Notes: generated by a model not told the origin, from the letters alone. DNA of 64,000 nt from Opisthocomus hoazin (GCF_030867145.1 NC_134454.1:46018320-46082319), one strand, 5' to 3'. Shown: positions 9,701-23,847, numbered from the stretch's first letter. Numbers and translations are program-made.

Positions 9701-12700
9701 AGGGCGGTTGCCAAACTGAAAATTATGATTACAATAAATAATGGTAATCCTTCATATGATATTCCTCCTATCAGGCAAAGAAACCATCATAATTCTAAGA
9801 TTTATTCTTTTTTAAGTAATCCATATTTATTTTCGTTACAAGAACAATTGAGCAAAAGTTACCTGAGAATACCAGGCAGCATGACACTAGAGTAGTCTTT
9901 TGGCAAGAGGAAATAAGAGGAACAAAACCAATAGGGAGGGAAAGAAACAAGTAATTTCCTTATTGGAGAAATGCATTAGACATAGGTTTATCCATAAAAG
10001 ATCAGAAACTAAAATTTTTTTCATCTAGTGACAGAAACTGCAGATAAAAATGTTATCAAATTTAACTTTAATTCATACCTGGTTCAAGAACAACTGAAAA
10101 TGTGTTTTCCCAAAACCTAATACAGAAAAGTTATTGCTTAAATTTCAATTCAGTTCATTTTCAGAAGTAAACTATTTATGGGTACAAGGACTTAATCATA
10201 CACCTGCACTAAATTACTGAACTTTTCTTGAACATAATTAAATAGCACTGTTGAATAACTGTTTAATTCTCTATACTGGCTCTTTCTCCACTATAGTCTC
10301 ACTTTTGTTTCTCTAGTAATAAATTTTGTTAACCTCAGTTTTCTGGTGAAACAGCAGATGACATAAGTCATAAGATTTCTGTGAAAATCACAATGTTTCA
10401 AATCAAATCTGTTGTGTTTTTTTCCCCCTAGTTCTACTGCAACAATAAAAATCTTAGATCTAAATTTCTGCCTGGGTGGAAAGTGAATTTACCGGATACT
10501 TGTAAAATACTTCCAGCAGCTGGGATTCTAATAGGAATTTTCACAGTGTCACGTGATTTGCAGTAAAATCCTGAGATTTGTCAGATCACACAGTGCATAT
10601 CAGGGAATATGCAGGGAGGTGAACATTCACATGAGGCTTTGCAGTGTCCAGTCTTCTGCTTTGTGCTCTTAAGCTTTGCATGTAGCTATAGTTTAGGATT
10701 AGATCAGTTGTTTACTCTCCTTTGCTGTTTTGGTAGTGATAAAACAAGTTCACATTGACATGGGACTTTTCCTGTAACCTGGAACTTTAAACATAGTAGA
10801 CAGGGCGTAGAAGGCAATCCAGGCTGCTCGCCCCACTAGGTGTCAAAATGTTCATTTGCAAGTGGGAATCTGCATTCCTTTTACATCACTTTCCTGTATC
10901 TCTAGATTCACTCTCAGTCAAGTCCTAAATCATAATGAGATATGCATAAGATAAGAATACACAAAAATTAATTTTCAGAATAAGTGAAAATAACTACTGA
11001 TATAAAGAATACAGAAATTTAGAACAGGAATGCAGTTTTTCACATCTGCAGCAACAGCATAATTTCCATCTCCTTAATTCATCAGAGGAAGATAAAGAGT
11101 TATTCAGTTAAACCACGGCAAAAATTAGAATAAAAATTTGATCATTAAGGCTTCATAATGCCATCCTTACAACTATGATTTTCAAGACTGGAGTCACTGG
11201 TAACTTCTCTATTCATCTGAAATGTAAATATACCTAACTCGTGATAAAATCATTAAAAAGCACAGTACAAATCTGTTCATCCTTCACTCCATACTAGTTT
11301 CACCCAAATTGTTTTTCCACCATTGCTATCACCTAGCCTATTTTTTCTAATCTGTGACAGATTGTTATTCAGCTATTTTATATACCGCCTCTCCCTTTAT
11401 TTCAGTAGGGTAAGCATGAGAAGTCAATACACTTGTGTAATTTGTCTGTATCTGCCTTCTCAGTTGGCTTACACTATTCTGAAGAACCAATGAATAGTGT
11501 CATGCAGGCAGAAAAAATTTCTTTTGGCAGCATGGCAATAAAATTTTACTTGACTTGCAGTCTTCCCTTTGCTTTATATTCTCTTTTTGGCAACACTGAT
11601 CTAAAGAGTAGTGTAGCCTTTTGATTCCTTGCAGTAATACAGCTAGTGGATTTATGATGTGGATCAACTTCACCTGCTAACTTTATTTCCCTTTGTCTTA
11701 AAATTTTGTTAACAGTGATGAGCTGTATATATTTCTGACAAGGTTTAGATAGGTCCAGAATAGTAATGAATGAGAATGCTGGTTGTCCAGCTTTTCCACA
11801 GAAGTTAGATATTGTGATTTTTATCTTTGAAAATAAGTCCATAATTTCTGACATGTTTTGCCTCCATGTGTGTGATAGTGAGCAACTAATGTGGTTTAAT
11901 TTGAACTGACAGTTTTGGCTCTGGGCTTCTTGTGAGACTGAGATAGAGCAGGAACATTTAATAACTGGAGCAGGTATTATGGCACAGGGCAGAAGGGATG
12001 TCAGATTCAGTTTCTCAGGGTTTTAGGGACAGGAAAACCAGTCTAAACAAATACTTTAAATTACACTTTACTGAATGCTGTCCTGCTGCTGTTAGAGAGC
12101 ATGAAAAAGGAATGGCTGGCTGTCCTCTGTGTTTGCCCCTTGTTGTCCTAGCACTGTCCCTGCAGCCTATGTGCTGGCAGCCACTGAAGCGGTGTGATAG
12201 GTTGACCAAAGAAGCTGCCTCCAATTTAGCTTTCAACACAGGTGATCCCTGGGGCAAGACTACTCCATAACATTGCTCATAGCAGATGGACCTGATATCC
12301 TGTACCCAAGCCCTTTGTAAGATGGGAAGTTTAGGTATTGCTGTAGAACATAAGGAAACTCATAAGAGTTGCTGCTTTCTGGATAAGTCTCACCCGCTCT
12401 TCCCACAGATGTCTGAATTCTATGGCTGTTTTCTGCAGGCCTTTAAAATGGGGTAAGCTGTTTCGTGTTTATGGCTGAGGAAGAGCATTCTTGTAAACTT
12501 GTACCCTAATTTCCCTGTACAGTAAATTGTTTTTGTAATTTTACCTTGAATGACCTCGGATCCCCCCTCCCCTTTGTCGTCTATGAAACTAAATCTATGA
12601 AAATTCCAATAAATACTGTAATTTAACAGGGAAATTATTCTGTGTTTTAGAGCTAAATAACCTGGTACAGTTCAAGGCTTTAGATAGCTTGGATGAAGAT

Positions 12701-14137
12701 TTGACCTTTAGACAATATCATGCCCAGTAAATTATTATTTTGATATTTTAGATGTGGCAGCTGCTGTTTCCATGTGGAAACAGATTTGCATCTCCAGACA
12801 ATGTGCAGCATATCTCAGCACAGTAGTAAACGGCTAACTTCTTCTGTACACTGAATTTAACTGCAAGCAGAAATACCTTGTGACTGATAGTACATGTATC
12901 TCCACATTCAGAGAAAAGTACTCATATTACCATCTGGTAGTTAGGCACTTCTTTTAGAACACCATTTGTCTAATTGTTCCTTTTTAATTAAATACTACTT
13001 ATTCCAGAAGACTGTGAGCAGAATCTAAATTAATCAAGAGCCTTGTAGTGAAATTAAATCTGCTTATTAAACAATTGTCAAATGTTTAATTATTAAAAAA
13101 ACCCACCCTTATTAAGTCCTATACAGTGCTCCTCAGAAATTAATGAATTTGCTATTTTTTAAAGTTGTAAATTCAGTAAAATAAAGGATTTGTTTAAGCT
13201 ACTTATGGTTTAAGAGATTTTCTTAGTTATAGAGTTTTGGGGTATTTTTTTAACAAAAGAAACATGAAATGATGAAGAGCTGTGAGAATTCTAATACCTC
13301 TCTTGTAGGAAGATTTGCAAAGTTCTAGTTCATCCTGTGCAAAGGAAGAGACAGCATTTCCTTACACTTAGAGATATACATCATTAAAATCTGCAAAAAA
13401 AACATGCATTGGAAATGTGTTAAATGTGGTAAAGTGATCTTATGCTGTCCCGAGCGTGAGTGTGAGCAAAACACTGCACACTCACACTTTAACACATGCC
13501 ACCCACACAGTTGATAACTATGGAAATCAGCACTACAGCTGGAAAAAAGAGTGAGAGTTTGGAGAAAAAAAATATTATCTGAAGTGTTTGACTAATAAGC
13601 AGGCAAGTGTGCAAGAAACTAAAGGGTCAGGTTCTGTGCCCTGTTTATGGACAGTTCAGATCCATAATTAACTGTAAGAAGTTTGTATGCAGTTTGACAG
13701 ACAACAACATTTCTCAAATGGATGCATATATTTGAAGATCCACTCCATCCCTTTCAATTTCCAAGCGGGATTTAAGGAACTGTATTTTGGGATCTAAGCT
13801 GTATGACAGATTTTACAGCTTAGCAGCAGCAGGTAAATAAAAGTATATCACTTTTAATATAACATCTGGCAGGATGTTATATGCAATCAATTTCAGAACC
13901 AAATACTTATTAGCCCATTTGTCATTTCAAACACTTGTGTGTTGTCCTGAATGTTGTGGGAAAGAAAGAGACATAGTTATATGGGTCTATGTCTTGGATC
14001 TCACAGACTAACAGATGCCATATTCTTTACAAAGTTATCATCTGGAGTGTTTGTTATGTTGAAGTTATATGATTTGGGTGTTCACATTTGCTGTGTTTCT
14101 GTTGCAAATGTGGTCTGAGCACAGGACAGCACTATAT
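6778..14137. other. AT-rich noncoding region
   Basis: No gene recognised. Open frames are short. The longest ATG-initiated one is 102 codons on the minus strand at 11546-11854, without known motifs. Minor structures are a 9-bp inverted repeat at 13456-13485 and homopolymer runs (for example seven C then seven A near 7728). Probably intergenic or intronic. Confidence 0.5.
13456..13485. repeat. Inverted repeat GTGAGTGTG / CACACTCAC
   Basis: Perfect 9-bp arms at 13456-13464 and 13477-13485 with a 12-base loop. Could form a small hairpin; no function is implied. Confidence 0.6.
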
Positions 14138-15026
14138 GTCACAGAATCACAGAATGGTAGGGGTTGAAAGGGACCTCTGGGGATCATCCAGTCCAATCCC
14201 CCTGCCGAAGCAGGGTGACCTACAGCAGGCTGCACAGGACGTTGTCCAGGTGGGTTTTGAGTATCTCCAGAGAAGAAGACTCCATAACCTCCCTGGGCAG
14301 TCTGTTCCAGTGCTTTGACACCCTCTGAGTAAAGAAGTTCTTCCTCGTGTTCAGCTGAAACGTCCTATGCTTCAGTCTGTGCCCGTTGCCCCTTGTCCTG
14401 TTGCTGGGCACCACTGAAAAGAGTCTGGCCCCATCCTCTTCACACCCACCCTTAAGATATTTATAAGCACTTATAAGATCCTTTCTCAGCATTCTCTTCT
14501 TCAGGCTAAACAAGCCCAGCTCCCTCAGCCTTTCCTCAGAGCAGAGATGCTCCAGTCCCCTCATCATCCTCGTAGCCTTCTGCTGGACTCTCTCCAGTAG
14601 CTCTTCATCTTTCTTGAAGTGGGGAGCCCAGAACTGGACAGAGTACTCCAGATGGGGCCTCACTAGGGCAGAGTGAAGGGGGAGAAGAACCTCCCCTGAG
14701 CTGCTGACCACACTCTTCTTAATGCACCCCAGGATCCCACTGGCCTTCTTGGCAGCCAGGGCACACTGCTGGCTCATGGCCAACTTGTCATCCACCAGGA
14801 CACCGAGGTCCATCTCCACAGAGCTGTTTTCCCTAACAGTTCAGCCCCAAGCCTGTACTGGTGCATGGGGTTTTTCCTTCCCAGGTGCAGGACCCTGCAC
14901 TTGCCCCTGTTGAACTCCATCAGGTTCCTCTGCGCCCAGCTCTCCAGCCTGTCCAGGTCTCTCTGAATGGCAGCACAGCCTGATAGTGTATCCACCACTC
15001 CTCCCAGTTATGTGTCATCAGCAGTT
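14138..15026 (-). mobile_element. CR1 LINE, 3' fragment (minus strand)
   Basis: A 5'-truncated non-LTR retrotransposon. On the minus strand it ends in the CR1 3' tail (ATTCTGTGATTCTGTG, seen here as CACAGAATCACAGAAT at 14141). The minus-strand frame at 14220-14819 encodes the C-terminal end of ORF2, with the blocks [34 protein letters not shown] and [10 protein letters not shown] second frame at 14774-14998 holds the upstream part (LDRLESWAQ), shifted by an indel. The polymerase FADD motif lies at or beyond the broken 5' edge. Inactive. Confidence 0.92.
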
Positions 15027-16650
15027 ACAAAGTCAAATAAAAATGGATAATGTAGTATCACACAATGATCTAGGTAGTTATTACAACTATGTAGGTAGTT
15101 ATTGATGTTGTACAGTTAGAAAATGTTGGTGCTTAATAAATACCATTTTCTACACCTATGCAAAAAAAAAAAATCCCAATAAATTTGTTGGAATTCAAAG
15201 AATATGCTTTAAGACACTAAAGCTACTTTATTCTGATTGGCTCAATAATCAGTGGTCTGGTAATAAATTCTGTAATTTTTTAATTCTAGGTTTTTGGGAT
15301 CAATTGTACCAACCATTTGGTTGGTCTCAGTCTACGTGCATTGAATTGTTGGATTAATCTATGTTTGAAGTGATGTCTTCAGACACTACTTAGTTTTGCA
15401 AAAAATACACTTTAGACTATTAATATTTTCAGCAAAGTGATCAGTGTTTAATGGAGATTGGAACTGCACTATCTTTTCAATGCAGGAATGTAAGATAAAC
15501 TATTTGGGGTGGGAAAGGAAAACTCAATGAAACAGGAGGCATGAATAAATGAACAGGGCTAGAAAATGGCCTTTAAGATAAATTTTGGGAGGAATGACAA
15601 TATAGATTTACAAAGGCCAGTAAATAAAATGTCCCAGAAATGCAGCTGTGAGACATGAATCTGCACAACCCTTTTGTTTACACAGATAAATGAGAGGAGC
15701 TGTATTTGATGTGATATTCTTCTGCTTAAAGGTATTAGACTATAGTGGGATGAGGATCTAGAGAAATATCTGTGTTCAGTATTGTATTCAGATGGTAGCA
15801 ATATGTGACAGATGATTTCATAGTCCATAAGAAAAAAAACCAGACTTTTTCAAAAAGCTTGAAGAAAAAGATAAAGAACTCCATTTAAAATTTGTTAAGC
15901 TTGAGGTAAGAGCTAGATATCTATGTGAGCATGCCAAATTGACAGACAGAGATTTCATTTTGGAAAACAACATCTATGACGAGATAGGTCTCTCTGCTTT
16001 TTAGCTTTTCCTTTTGAAAAGCTTACCATAGATAGCCAATTTTGATCTTTTAAATAAAAGTTGGGTTTGAAAAAGAGGTACAAATAAATCTGAAGATGGA
16101 CCTCTGAGTACTGTAGATTAACGTAAAGATTTTATTGTCCAGGGTCCACCAAAGTTCACATAAGCCATGACTGGAACATGAAGCCTGGCAGAGGAGCCTA
16201 AAAGAGCTCTGATTAACCTTTATAGCACAACATCCTGTAGTTTAACTTACCCAGTATGTGCCACACCTTTTTCACTATTAATTTTACTTTTGTGTTGTTC
16301 TCTTCATGATTTTCCATTATTAAAGATTTAAACCACTTCTTTTTTTTTGCTTTATGAATTAGATACTTTAGTAGCACTTTTTCTTGTATTAGCAATAATG
16401 ATCAAAATCCAGATATTTTATATTTAACATGCTATCAGGAGTGAAAATAATTATAAACCAAACTTTTACCTCGTGCAAGCACATTAACCATGTTTTCATA
16501 CCTCTATGAAATGATCATTTATAGTAAACTCAAAAATGTTATGTCTGTATTTAAATTGATATTTGTAATATTCCTTTATCTACATCTGTATTCCATTCAT
16601 GTGAGATCCAGATGTGTTCTTAGCATTGATGTAAAGACAGTAAAGCACAA
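15027..16650. other. AT-rich noncoding region
   Basis: No gene recognised. Contains an A-run at 15162-15173 and only short chance frames. Confidence 0.45.
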
Positions 16651-17054
16651 TGTCCTGAGTTTGGCTGGGATAGAGTTAATTTTCACAAGAAGTCAGGAGG
16701 CAACACAGCCGGGCTGGCTGACCCAACTGGCCAAACAAATGAGGTAATCGGTACCAAGTGACGTCATGCTCGGGTCTCAGTGGGGGAGCTGGCCGGGGGG
16801 GGGACTGTTGGTCTTGACTTGGGAACGCGCTGGGCGGCGGGTAGCGAGAAAGTTGAGTTGCTCTGTGCGTTTACCTGTTCTCATCAGTATTGCTGTTGTT
16901 ACTGTTCATTTCCTTTGCTGTTCTGTTAAACTGTCCTTATCCTGACCCACGAGTTTTGCCTTTTTCTTCCGATTCTCCTCCCCACCCCAGCCGGGGGAGG
17001 GGAGATAGAACAACCGCATGGTCCTTTGTTGCTAGCCGGGACCAAACCACGACA
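16651..17054 (+). mobile_element. Solo LTR of the same ERVL family
   Basis: Starts TGTCCTGAGTTTGGCTGGGA and ends CAAACCACGACA. It aligns throughout with the LTRs at 139-548 and 6361-6772 and has the same orientation. No internal retroviral sequence is nearby, so it is most likely the product of recombination between two LTRs. It keeps TGACGTCA at 16759-16766, a perfect CRE/ATF palindrome lost in the full-length copy. A clear target duplication is not seen: the left flank is CACAA and the right flank CATAG. Confidence 0.88.
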
Positions 17055-20000
17055 CATAGCATGGTTTGTCCTAGGCTTTCAATGTCTGGGAATCCCTGAA
17101 AACATCAGCAGTGTTGTAACCTAGCTGCGCAAAGGCAGAGAGATGTATAGAGTCGCTGCAGCACGCATCCATCCTGGGGAATCACAGAGACCAGATGTGA
17201 GGAAACTTCTCACTGAACTAACTTTCGAGATCCAAATGCAAAGCCAAGTTAAGGTGTGCTGGCAAGATACCCAAATGGGTTCTGACATAATCACAGAAAT
17301 GATCAGTTTTTAGGATGAGAGATGTGGAAAATTTGGGCAGTGCTGAAGGTTTGGGAGTGGGCTTGGAGTAAGCGTAGCCCATCTGAAAGATCCATGCCAA
17401 GCAGTTTGCAGTATGTGCTGGGTTCCTGGCTGTAGGTAACTTCCTAAATTTCAAAGCACTTGTGATACTTTCAGGATGAAAAATGCCAAAAGGTTGAAGG
17501 TATTTTCAATGATAATAATAATAATAACTATTATTAATTTACGTTTTTACAGTTTATGCTCAGATTTGGCTAATGCAGGGCTGTAAGTACCTTCAAGTCT
17601 TCATATTTCTTATCTTCTTTCTCAGGAACTTCATAATTGCAGACAAGGGGCAGAGGTCTGAAATAAGAATGAGAATGATGGCGGACACATTCATGTTTTT
17701 GAAAATAACCAGAGTAGGAATTTATATTCATGAATCATACTAACAAAAACATGAGTTATTGCACAGCTCTGGCAATTTACCTTGCTATGATCTTTGGCGA
17801 ACAAATTTTAACTAACTCAATAAACAACATCCAGAAGTCTTAATCTTCCACCCTGATGCATCTTTAGATGAAATTACCAGTGTATAGTTTAGTGCATCTG
17901 CAGCTTGAAGCTCCATTTGTCTAATTGTTGCCATTTAAATGAACACTACTTATTTCAGCAGACTGTGAATTGATTTTAAATTAAAGTATGGTCTGGTAAA
18001 ATGGGAAACAGTATAAATAGATTATGTTTTTCCTGTTTTCATGTGACATCTAGCATTATTTCATGTTTCTCCAAGTAAGGTAAAAGTATTATTTTTGTAT
18101 TTTACCTTCAAATGACTAGAGAAATTCATGGAAACTTTGCAACTTGACTCCAGGGCCTTGTTCTTCTTAACAAATCCATTATGCAATTAAACTTAATAGG
18201 AGCTACACAGAGTCATTAAGGTGAAATACACATCAGCTATCTTCACCTTGACAGGGAGTTAGGAGAGTAAACACCCACACTAAATTTTTGTATGTGACAG
18301 CTACTTCTCCTCAAAAAGTCTCTGGGTTGTTAAAGCAATGTTCAAATATTTAAGGGTGTGACTTTCTTTGTAGACATCTATTCTCAGAATCCTGAGTACA
18401 TGTAGTGCCTTTTAGTTGCTGTTTCCTAAAGCATTTGCACTTAATTTTTCTGGTATGAATCTTTACTGTACAGATAAACCAAGATTTAGCATGGTGCAAA
18501 ATAAAATGAAGCTTGAAAACCTTTTTTTTTAAAAAAAAAGTGTTTAATCCTTACATGAGGTGAACATGGCTCGATTTTGAGGGGCTACATAGGACATAAC
18601 TAAAAGATTTAATGAAGTGCTTTTAGAGAACTGAAATGGTTTTATTTTTCTACACAGAGTTTTTTTGTGATGTTAACTCTTCTTGTAATCACCAATACCT
18701 TAAAAAAGAAAAAAATTCTTCCTTTAATCAGTCAAGGTCAGTTCTGAAAAATCATTCTTTCAAAAATAACCAAAGGCTTTACCCCAAATCCTCCTAAAAT
18801 ATATATATGTGTTAAAGATCATTCATTCATCACTGGGGTTTTACTTTGTTAGGTTAGTTTCAGATATGTTGTGTGCTTTTTAACAGTGACTAGTGCAAGT
18901 AGACTGTGTCTACGCTGCTGTTCATCTCATGCCCAGCTATAACTTGCATTGCACATGTATTAGCTGTTTCTGTGTGCTTACTTACGTACTGCTATCCCTA
19001 CCAGGACACATTTTTGCTTGTATTCCTATACCCCTTCCAGAAATCCTATAAATCTGTCAGGTTTTCAGAATTATTTTGCACTTCAACTTTAGAATGGATC
19101 TGGAGCATATTGAGCATGGTGGAAGAAATCCCTAGCCATAGCTGAGGAGAGAGGAATATAAAGACATCTTTGTACTCCTGTTATTGTGAGACTGTACTGC
19201 ATCTAGGCTTCTGGCACAAGTGTGCTGCGCATAGCCTGTGACTCTCTAGGCTACTGGTGCAGTCAAGACTGGTTAGATCTCCGCAGCCTCCAGGAGTTAT
19301 TTCTGCTTTGATCTTTATTATGATACTTACAGAAGCCCTACCTCTGTTGTGAGGATAGTTCAAAACAATATTTATACATAGGTAAACCTGTCTTAGTTCT
19401 TGTGCACAGTATACATGCAACTATTATCAAATGGAGAAAATCTTCAATTGGCTTTAAATCTTCATTTAGTTACATACTATTACATTATATTATATATACT
19501 ACATGTATTATATACTATTATCTATATAATCAGATGTTTATTTCCTAATCTCAAGACCAAGTTCTGCCATGCTACTTGAATTTTTGGAATACTATGTACC
19601 TTGTCCATGAAATGAGAAGTACAAATGAGACACAGGGTAGAAATTCACTTGCCTTCAAAAATTGATAAAACATGTTTGTATGTTGTTTAAAATTTCAGTT
19701 CTAGAACACTGTAATGAGAAAGAATAGATGAATATTTGGATATTTGAAGTACTACAACAAGGAATACTTTTTTTAGAAATTACATTTTGGTTTACTAACA
19801 GACAAGCTACCTAACTTGACAATTGTCTATCTATTATGTTCATGTTAGAAGCTGCTGAGCAATTCAAACTGTGAAATTAAAATCTGTAACATATTTCTAT
19901 TCAGTGTTTGAGCAGGAAAAAAATAAATAAATAAATTCACAGATACTGCACACATAATATTTTACATCACAAATCTCAGATGATTATGCCTAAGCATAGG

Positions 20001-22466
20001 TTTTGGACTGGCTATAGCTAGTTTTACACAGATGTGCAAATGGTACACAAGCAGCCATAATGAAATCCTTTTGTTCTGTGTTTTGTAAATGAAAGCCTTG
20101 CTTACTTGATTTGTGCATCTATTCTGAGCAAAGGAATTGGAGAATCCTAGTACTCTGTGACCTCTCTTAGGCACACACAACAGGACAGAATAAGGGCCAA
20201 ATGCATCCGCATTCACTCCACCAAATATTTAGAAGCATTTTACACAGGGCTATGAAGAACATGTAACCATTTTCTGAAGTGAATATTCACAAGTCCTGAT
20301 TTTGCATCCTAGTTGCACAGTATATACCTGTGGGGTAATTTGCTTAGGTGGCATTTCCTTCATAGCCAAACTTTGTCAATAAACTTTTAAATCTGTAAAT
20401 AATTTTGACACATATCATGTAAGAAAGTGATGTGTTATTGGACTGTGGCTTTAATGCATCATTATCTTTATGGTGGGTTTTTTTCTAACCATGTACTTTA
20501 TCTTGTTATGATTCCACTAAGTCCTTTAAATGCTTCTCAGACTCTTAACAGGGCTTTAAGTATTCAAAAGGGTGTGTAATTATCCTTTAAAGGACCTTCA
20601 TTAGTATCATGGTGATGAATGTTCAGGTCTGAGACATCTCTTTTGTATTTACCTTACAAGAGTTTTCCTTTTCTTAAAATCACCTTAGATGTCTGGTTTA
20701 GTTTGACTTTAGCACTATAGATATCTTACCACTTTCCTGGCTGCTTACTTCTGTATTTCATTGTTGGTTAGCTTTATATGCTGTTTCCTATGTTGCATAT
20801 AATTCTCAAGCAGAGCAGAGTCTTTCTCTTCTAAGAATAAATTCATGACCAGATCCAGAAGAGACAAGATAGAGGATATGGAGGTGAAGGAAACAGAGAA
20901 AAAGCAGGTGGTGAAGAAGTTAAATAACAAGAAAGGCAAAAGGCAGAGAATATGAATAAGGGATAAAGGAAGTGGGATACTCCAGGCTGAAATATCTGCT
21001 TTTTGATCAGTGAACAGATTTAGGACATTTCTGTCCCAGTAAGTCAGCTTATTCTTTGTGATCAGAGCAAGGCTAATACTCCTGTTACTCCTGCCTTGCA
21101 CATGTTTTTCTGTCCCCCCCCTTTTTTTATTTCCCCCTTGTGAGTTCTGTTGCTGTACTTCTGTTTGCCAGACTCAGAGCCACAGGCTAGTAGCCTGTAA
21201 TAGACTGCAAAAATCAGACAAGAAAACTGAGCAAGCTATGGCTGCACACCCCCCCCAGGTCTTGATTGCCTTAGAACGTCAATCAAAATGCCTGCTTAAT
21301 GTACTTTATACTTCCATCTCTTCTGCTGCTCTTCCTATTATCACTGAGGAACAGTTTATCAAAAGAACACCTCCTGTAAAGAAACCAAGTGTCAGTTTTG
21401 ACTGCCAATCTGAGAAAACTGAGAATACAAGTGAAAAGGCTTTAAGCAGTGCCCCTTACTACTTGAATCATAAAAGAATACCTGTGGGAGACATGGGGAC
21501 TGCAGGGATATTACCTGTAGCTCTGAATCTCTTCCCAATAGGCACCCATTCAGCTGATTGTCATTCTGTGGCACAAAGTTTTACGGGAAAAGAAGGCAAA
21601 GGCTGTCACTCAAGGGCTTGGCTCTGGATAATATGAAGTATCTAAAGCTGCTTGAAAACATGAGCAAAGAAAATCAATGTATGTGATACATACTGTTATA
21701 ACAGGAAGTTAAGTTATTTATGGTCAGGGAACCAATTTCTCCAGTCCTTCCTCCTATTAAAAACTGTCATTTCTGTAGTGGTCAAATGGATATATTTATG
21801 TACTGTTTGGCTGTCCTTTATGGTGTCTCTTCCACTAATACACGTTTGCAATTAGAAGCAGAGTAGGCTGCTTTGACAGTCTTCTTTTATAGTTTTTTTA
21901 TAAATAATGTATCAGTGCAGTGTTTTTCATTCTGTTTCATATTACAGTGAGACCTACTTCAACAGCTACGAAAATAGGTAGGGAAAGCAGATTTTCCATA
22001 ATCTGAATTTTGATGTCAAACAGTGTGAATTCACTTCCATCATGATTAAATATGTGTATATCAGCCACAATGTCACTGCTGCAAGAAATGCAGAAAACAT
22101 TATAAGCCTAGCTAAAAGTCATTTATTTGTGTTAAATCATGCTGTATAGTGGAATTTAATATCTACTGATCTGAAATCAGAACTTTACTCATGCTGTTAA
22201 AAGGACTGATGTCAAGGTCGATGCTGGGTTTTTTTCTGAAAATTCCAATTTCAGTGCCAAGTCTCAGAATTATTTTCACAAGACTTGGAAACCAGGTCAA
22301 ATAGTGATGTAGGTGTCAACAAAGTAGTGGATTCTGTGCCTAATCTTAACGTGCTTGTCTTTCAAAGGGCCACCCAGAACACCAAGCTTGACTTTTAACC
22401 TCTTCATACCAGACATGGAACAACCTAAAAAGTGCAAACTGTTATCTAAGAAATGCTAAACACGAA
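17055..22466. other. AT-rich noncoding region with microsatellites
   Basis: No gene recognised with confidence. Holds short (ATA)n near 17510-17527, (AAAT)n near 19920-19937 and an AT-rich stretch near 19480-19530. One ATG-initiated frame of 132 codons (21238-21636) is listed separately. Confidence 0.45.
21238..21636 (+). other. Unassigned open frame, 132 codons
   Basis: Open from an ATG at 21238 to a TGA at 21634-21636. The frame stays open upstream to 21058, but with no ATG there. The predicted product is hydrophilic and serine/threonine-rich, starts MAAHPPQVLIALERQ, and has no recognised domain, signal peptide or membrane segment. A C-rich tract ending in CAG just inside the frame (21247-21257) looks like a splice acceptor, so it could also be part of an exon. 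Chance is the simplest reading, because no neighbour supports a gene here. Confidence 0.15.
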
Positions 22467-23847
22467 GGTGTTACAGGGAACTACAGGTCGGTCAGCCTCA
22501 CCTCCATCCCGGGAAAGGTGATGGAGCAGCTTATCCTGGAGGCCATCATCAAGCAAGTGGAAGAAAAGAAGTTTATCAGGAGTAGTCAGCATGGATTCAC
22601 CAAGGGGAAATCATGCCTGACCAATCTGATAGCTTTCTACGATGACATGACTGGCTGGGTAGACGAAGGGAGAGCCATGGATGTTGTCTACCTCGACTTC
22701 AGCAAGGCTTTCGTCACTGTCTCCCATAACATCCTCCTAGGGAAGCTCAGGAAGTGTAGGCTGGATGAGTGGACAGTGAGGTGAATTGAGAACTGGCTGA
22801 AAGGCAGAACTCAGAGGGTTGTCGTCAGCAGAGCTGAGGCTAGTTGGAGGCTGGTAACTAGTGGTGTCCCCCAGGGGTCAGTACTGGGCCCAGCCTTGTT
22901 TAACTTCTTCATCAAGAACCTGGATGAAGAGTTAGAATGTACCCTCAGCAAGTTTGCTGATGACACCAAACTGGGAGGAGTGGTAGATACACCGGAAGGC
23001 TGTGCTGCCATTCAGTGAGACCTGGATAGGCTGGAAAGTTGGGCAGAGAGTAACCTGATGAAGTTCAACAAAGGCAAATACAGGGTCCTGCACCTGGGAA
23101 GGAAAAACCCCATGCACCAGTACAGGCTTGGGGCGGACATGCTGGAGAGCAGCTTTGCGGAGAGGGACCTGGGTGTCCTAGTGGACGACAGGTTAACCAT
23201 AAGCCAGCAGTGTGCCCTGGCTGCCAAGAGGGCAAATGGCATCCTGGGGTGCATTAGGAGGAGTGTGGCCAACAGGCCGAGGAAGGTTCTCCTTCCCCTC
23301 TACACTGCCCTGGTGAGGCCTCATCTGGAATACTCTGTCCAGTTCTGGGCTCCCCAGTTCAAGAAAGATGAAGAGCTACTGGAGAGTGTCCAAGCGAAGG
23401 GCTAAACAGATGATGAGGGGACTGGAACATCTCTCCTACGAGGAGAGGCTGAGGGAGCTGGGCTTGTTCAGCCTGAAGAAGAGAAGGCTGCAAGGCGAGC
23501 TAATGTATGCTTATAAATATCTGAAGGGTGGGTGTCAGGAGGATGGGGCCAGACTCTTTTCAATGGTGCCCAGTGATAGGACAAGGGGCAACGGGCACAA
23601 ACTGAAGCACAGGAAGTTCCGTCTGAACATGAGGAAGAACTTCTTCCCTCTGAGGGTGACGGAGCACTGGAACAGGCTGCCCAGGGAAGTTGTGGAGTCT
23701 CCTTCTCTGGAGATATTCAAGACCCGCCTGGACAAGGTCCTGTGCAGCCTGCTGTAGGTGACCCTGCTTCGGCAGGAGGGTTGGACTAGATGACCCACGG
23801 AGGTCCCTTCCAACCCCTACTATTCTGTGATTCTGTGATTCTGTGAT
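22467..23847 (+). mobile_element. CR1 LINE, 1.4-kb 3' fragment (plus strand)
   Basis: The longest CR1 copy in the window. ORF2 reverse transcriptase pieces include SQHGFTKGKSCLTNL, VYLDFSKAF (motif A), [11 protein letters not shown] (motif B) and FADD at 22953-22964 (motif C). The conserved C-terminal region ends [19 protein letters not shown]. The 3' end is three ATTCTGTG-type repeats at 23821-23847. It is broken by stops at 22782-22784 and near 23017, and by a frameshift near 23390-23405. CR1 elements insert by target-primed reverse transcription and are commonly 5'-truncated, as here. Confidence 0.95.

Noticed and set aside
21058..21237. Apparent signal peptide upstream of the 21238 frame
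   Set aside because: The segment begins at GTG and has no ATG, so the leucine-rich stretch is not a supported start of a protein.
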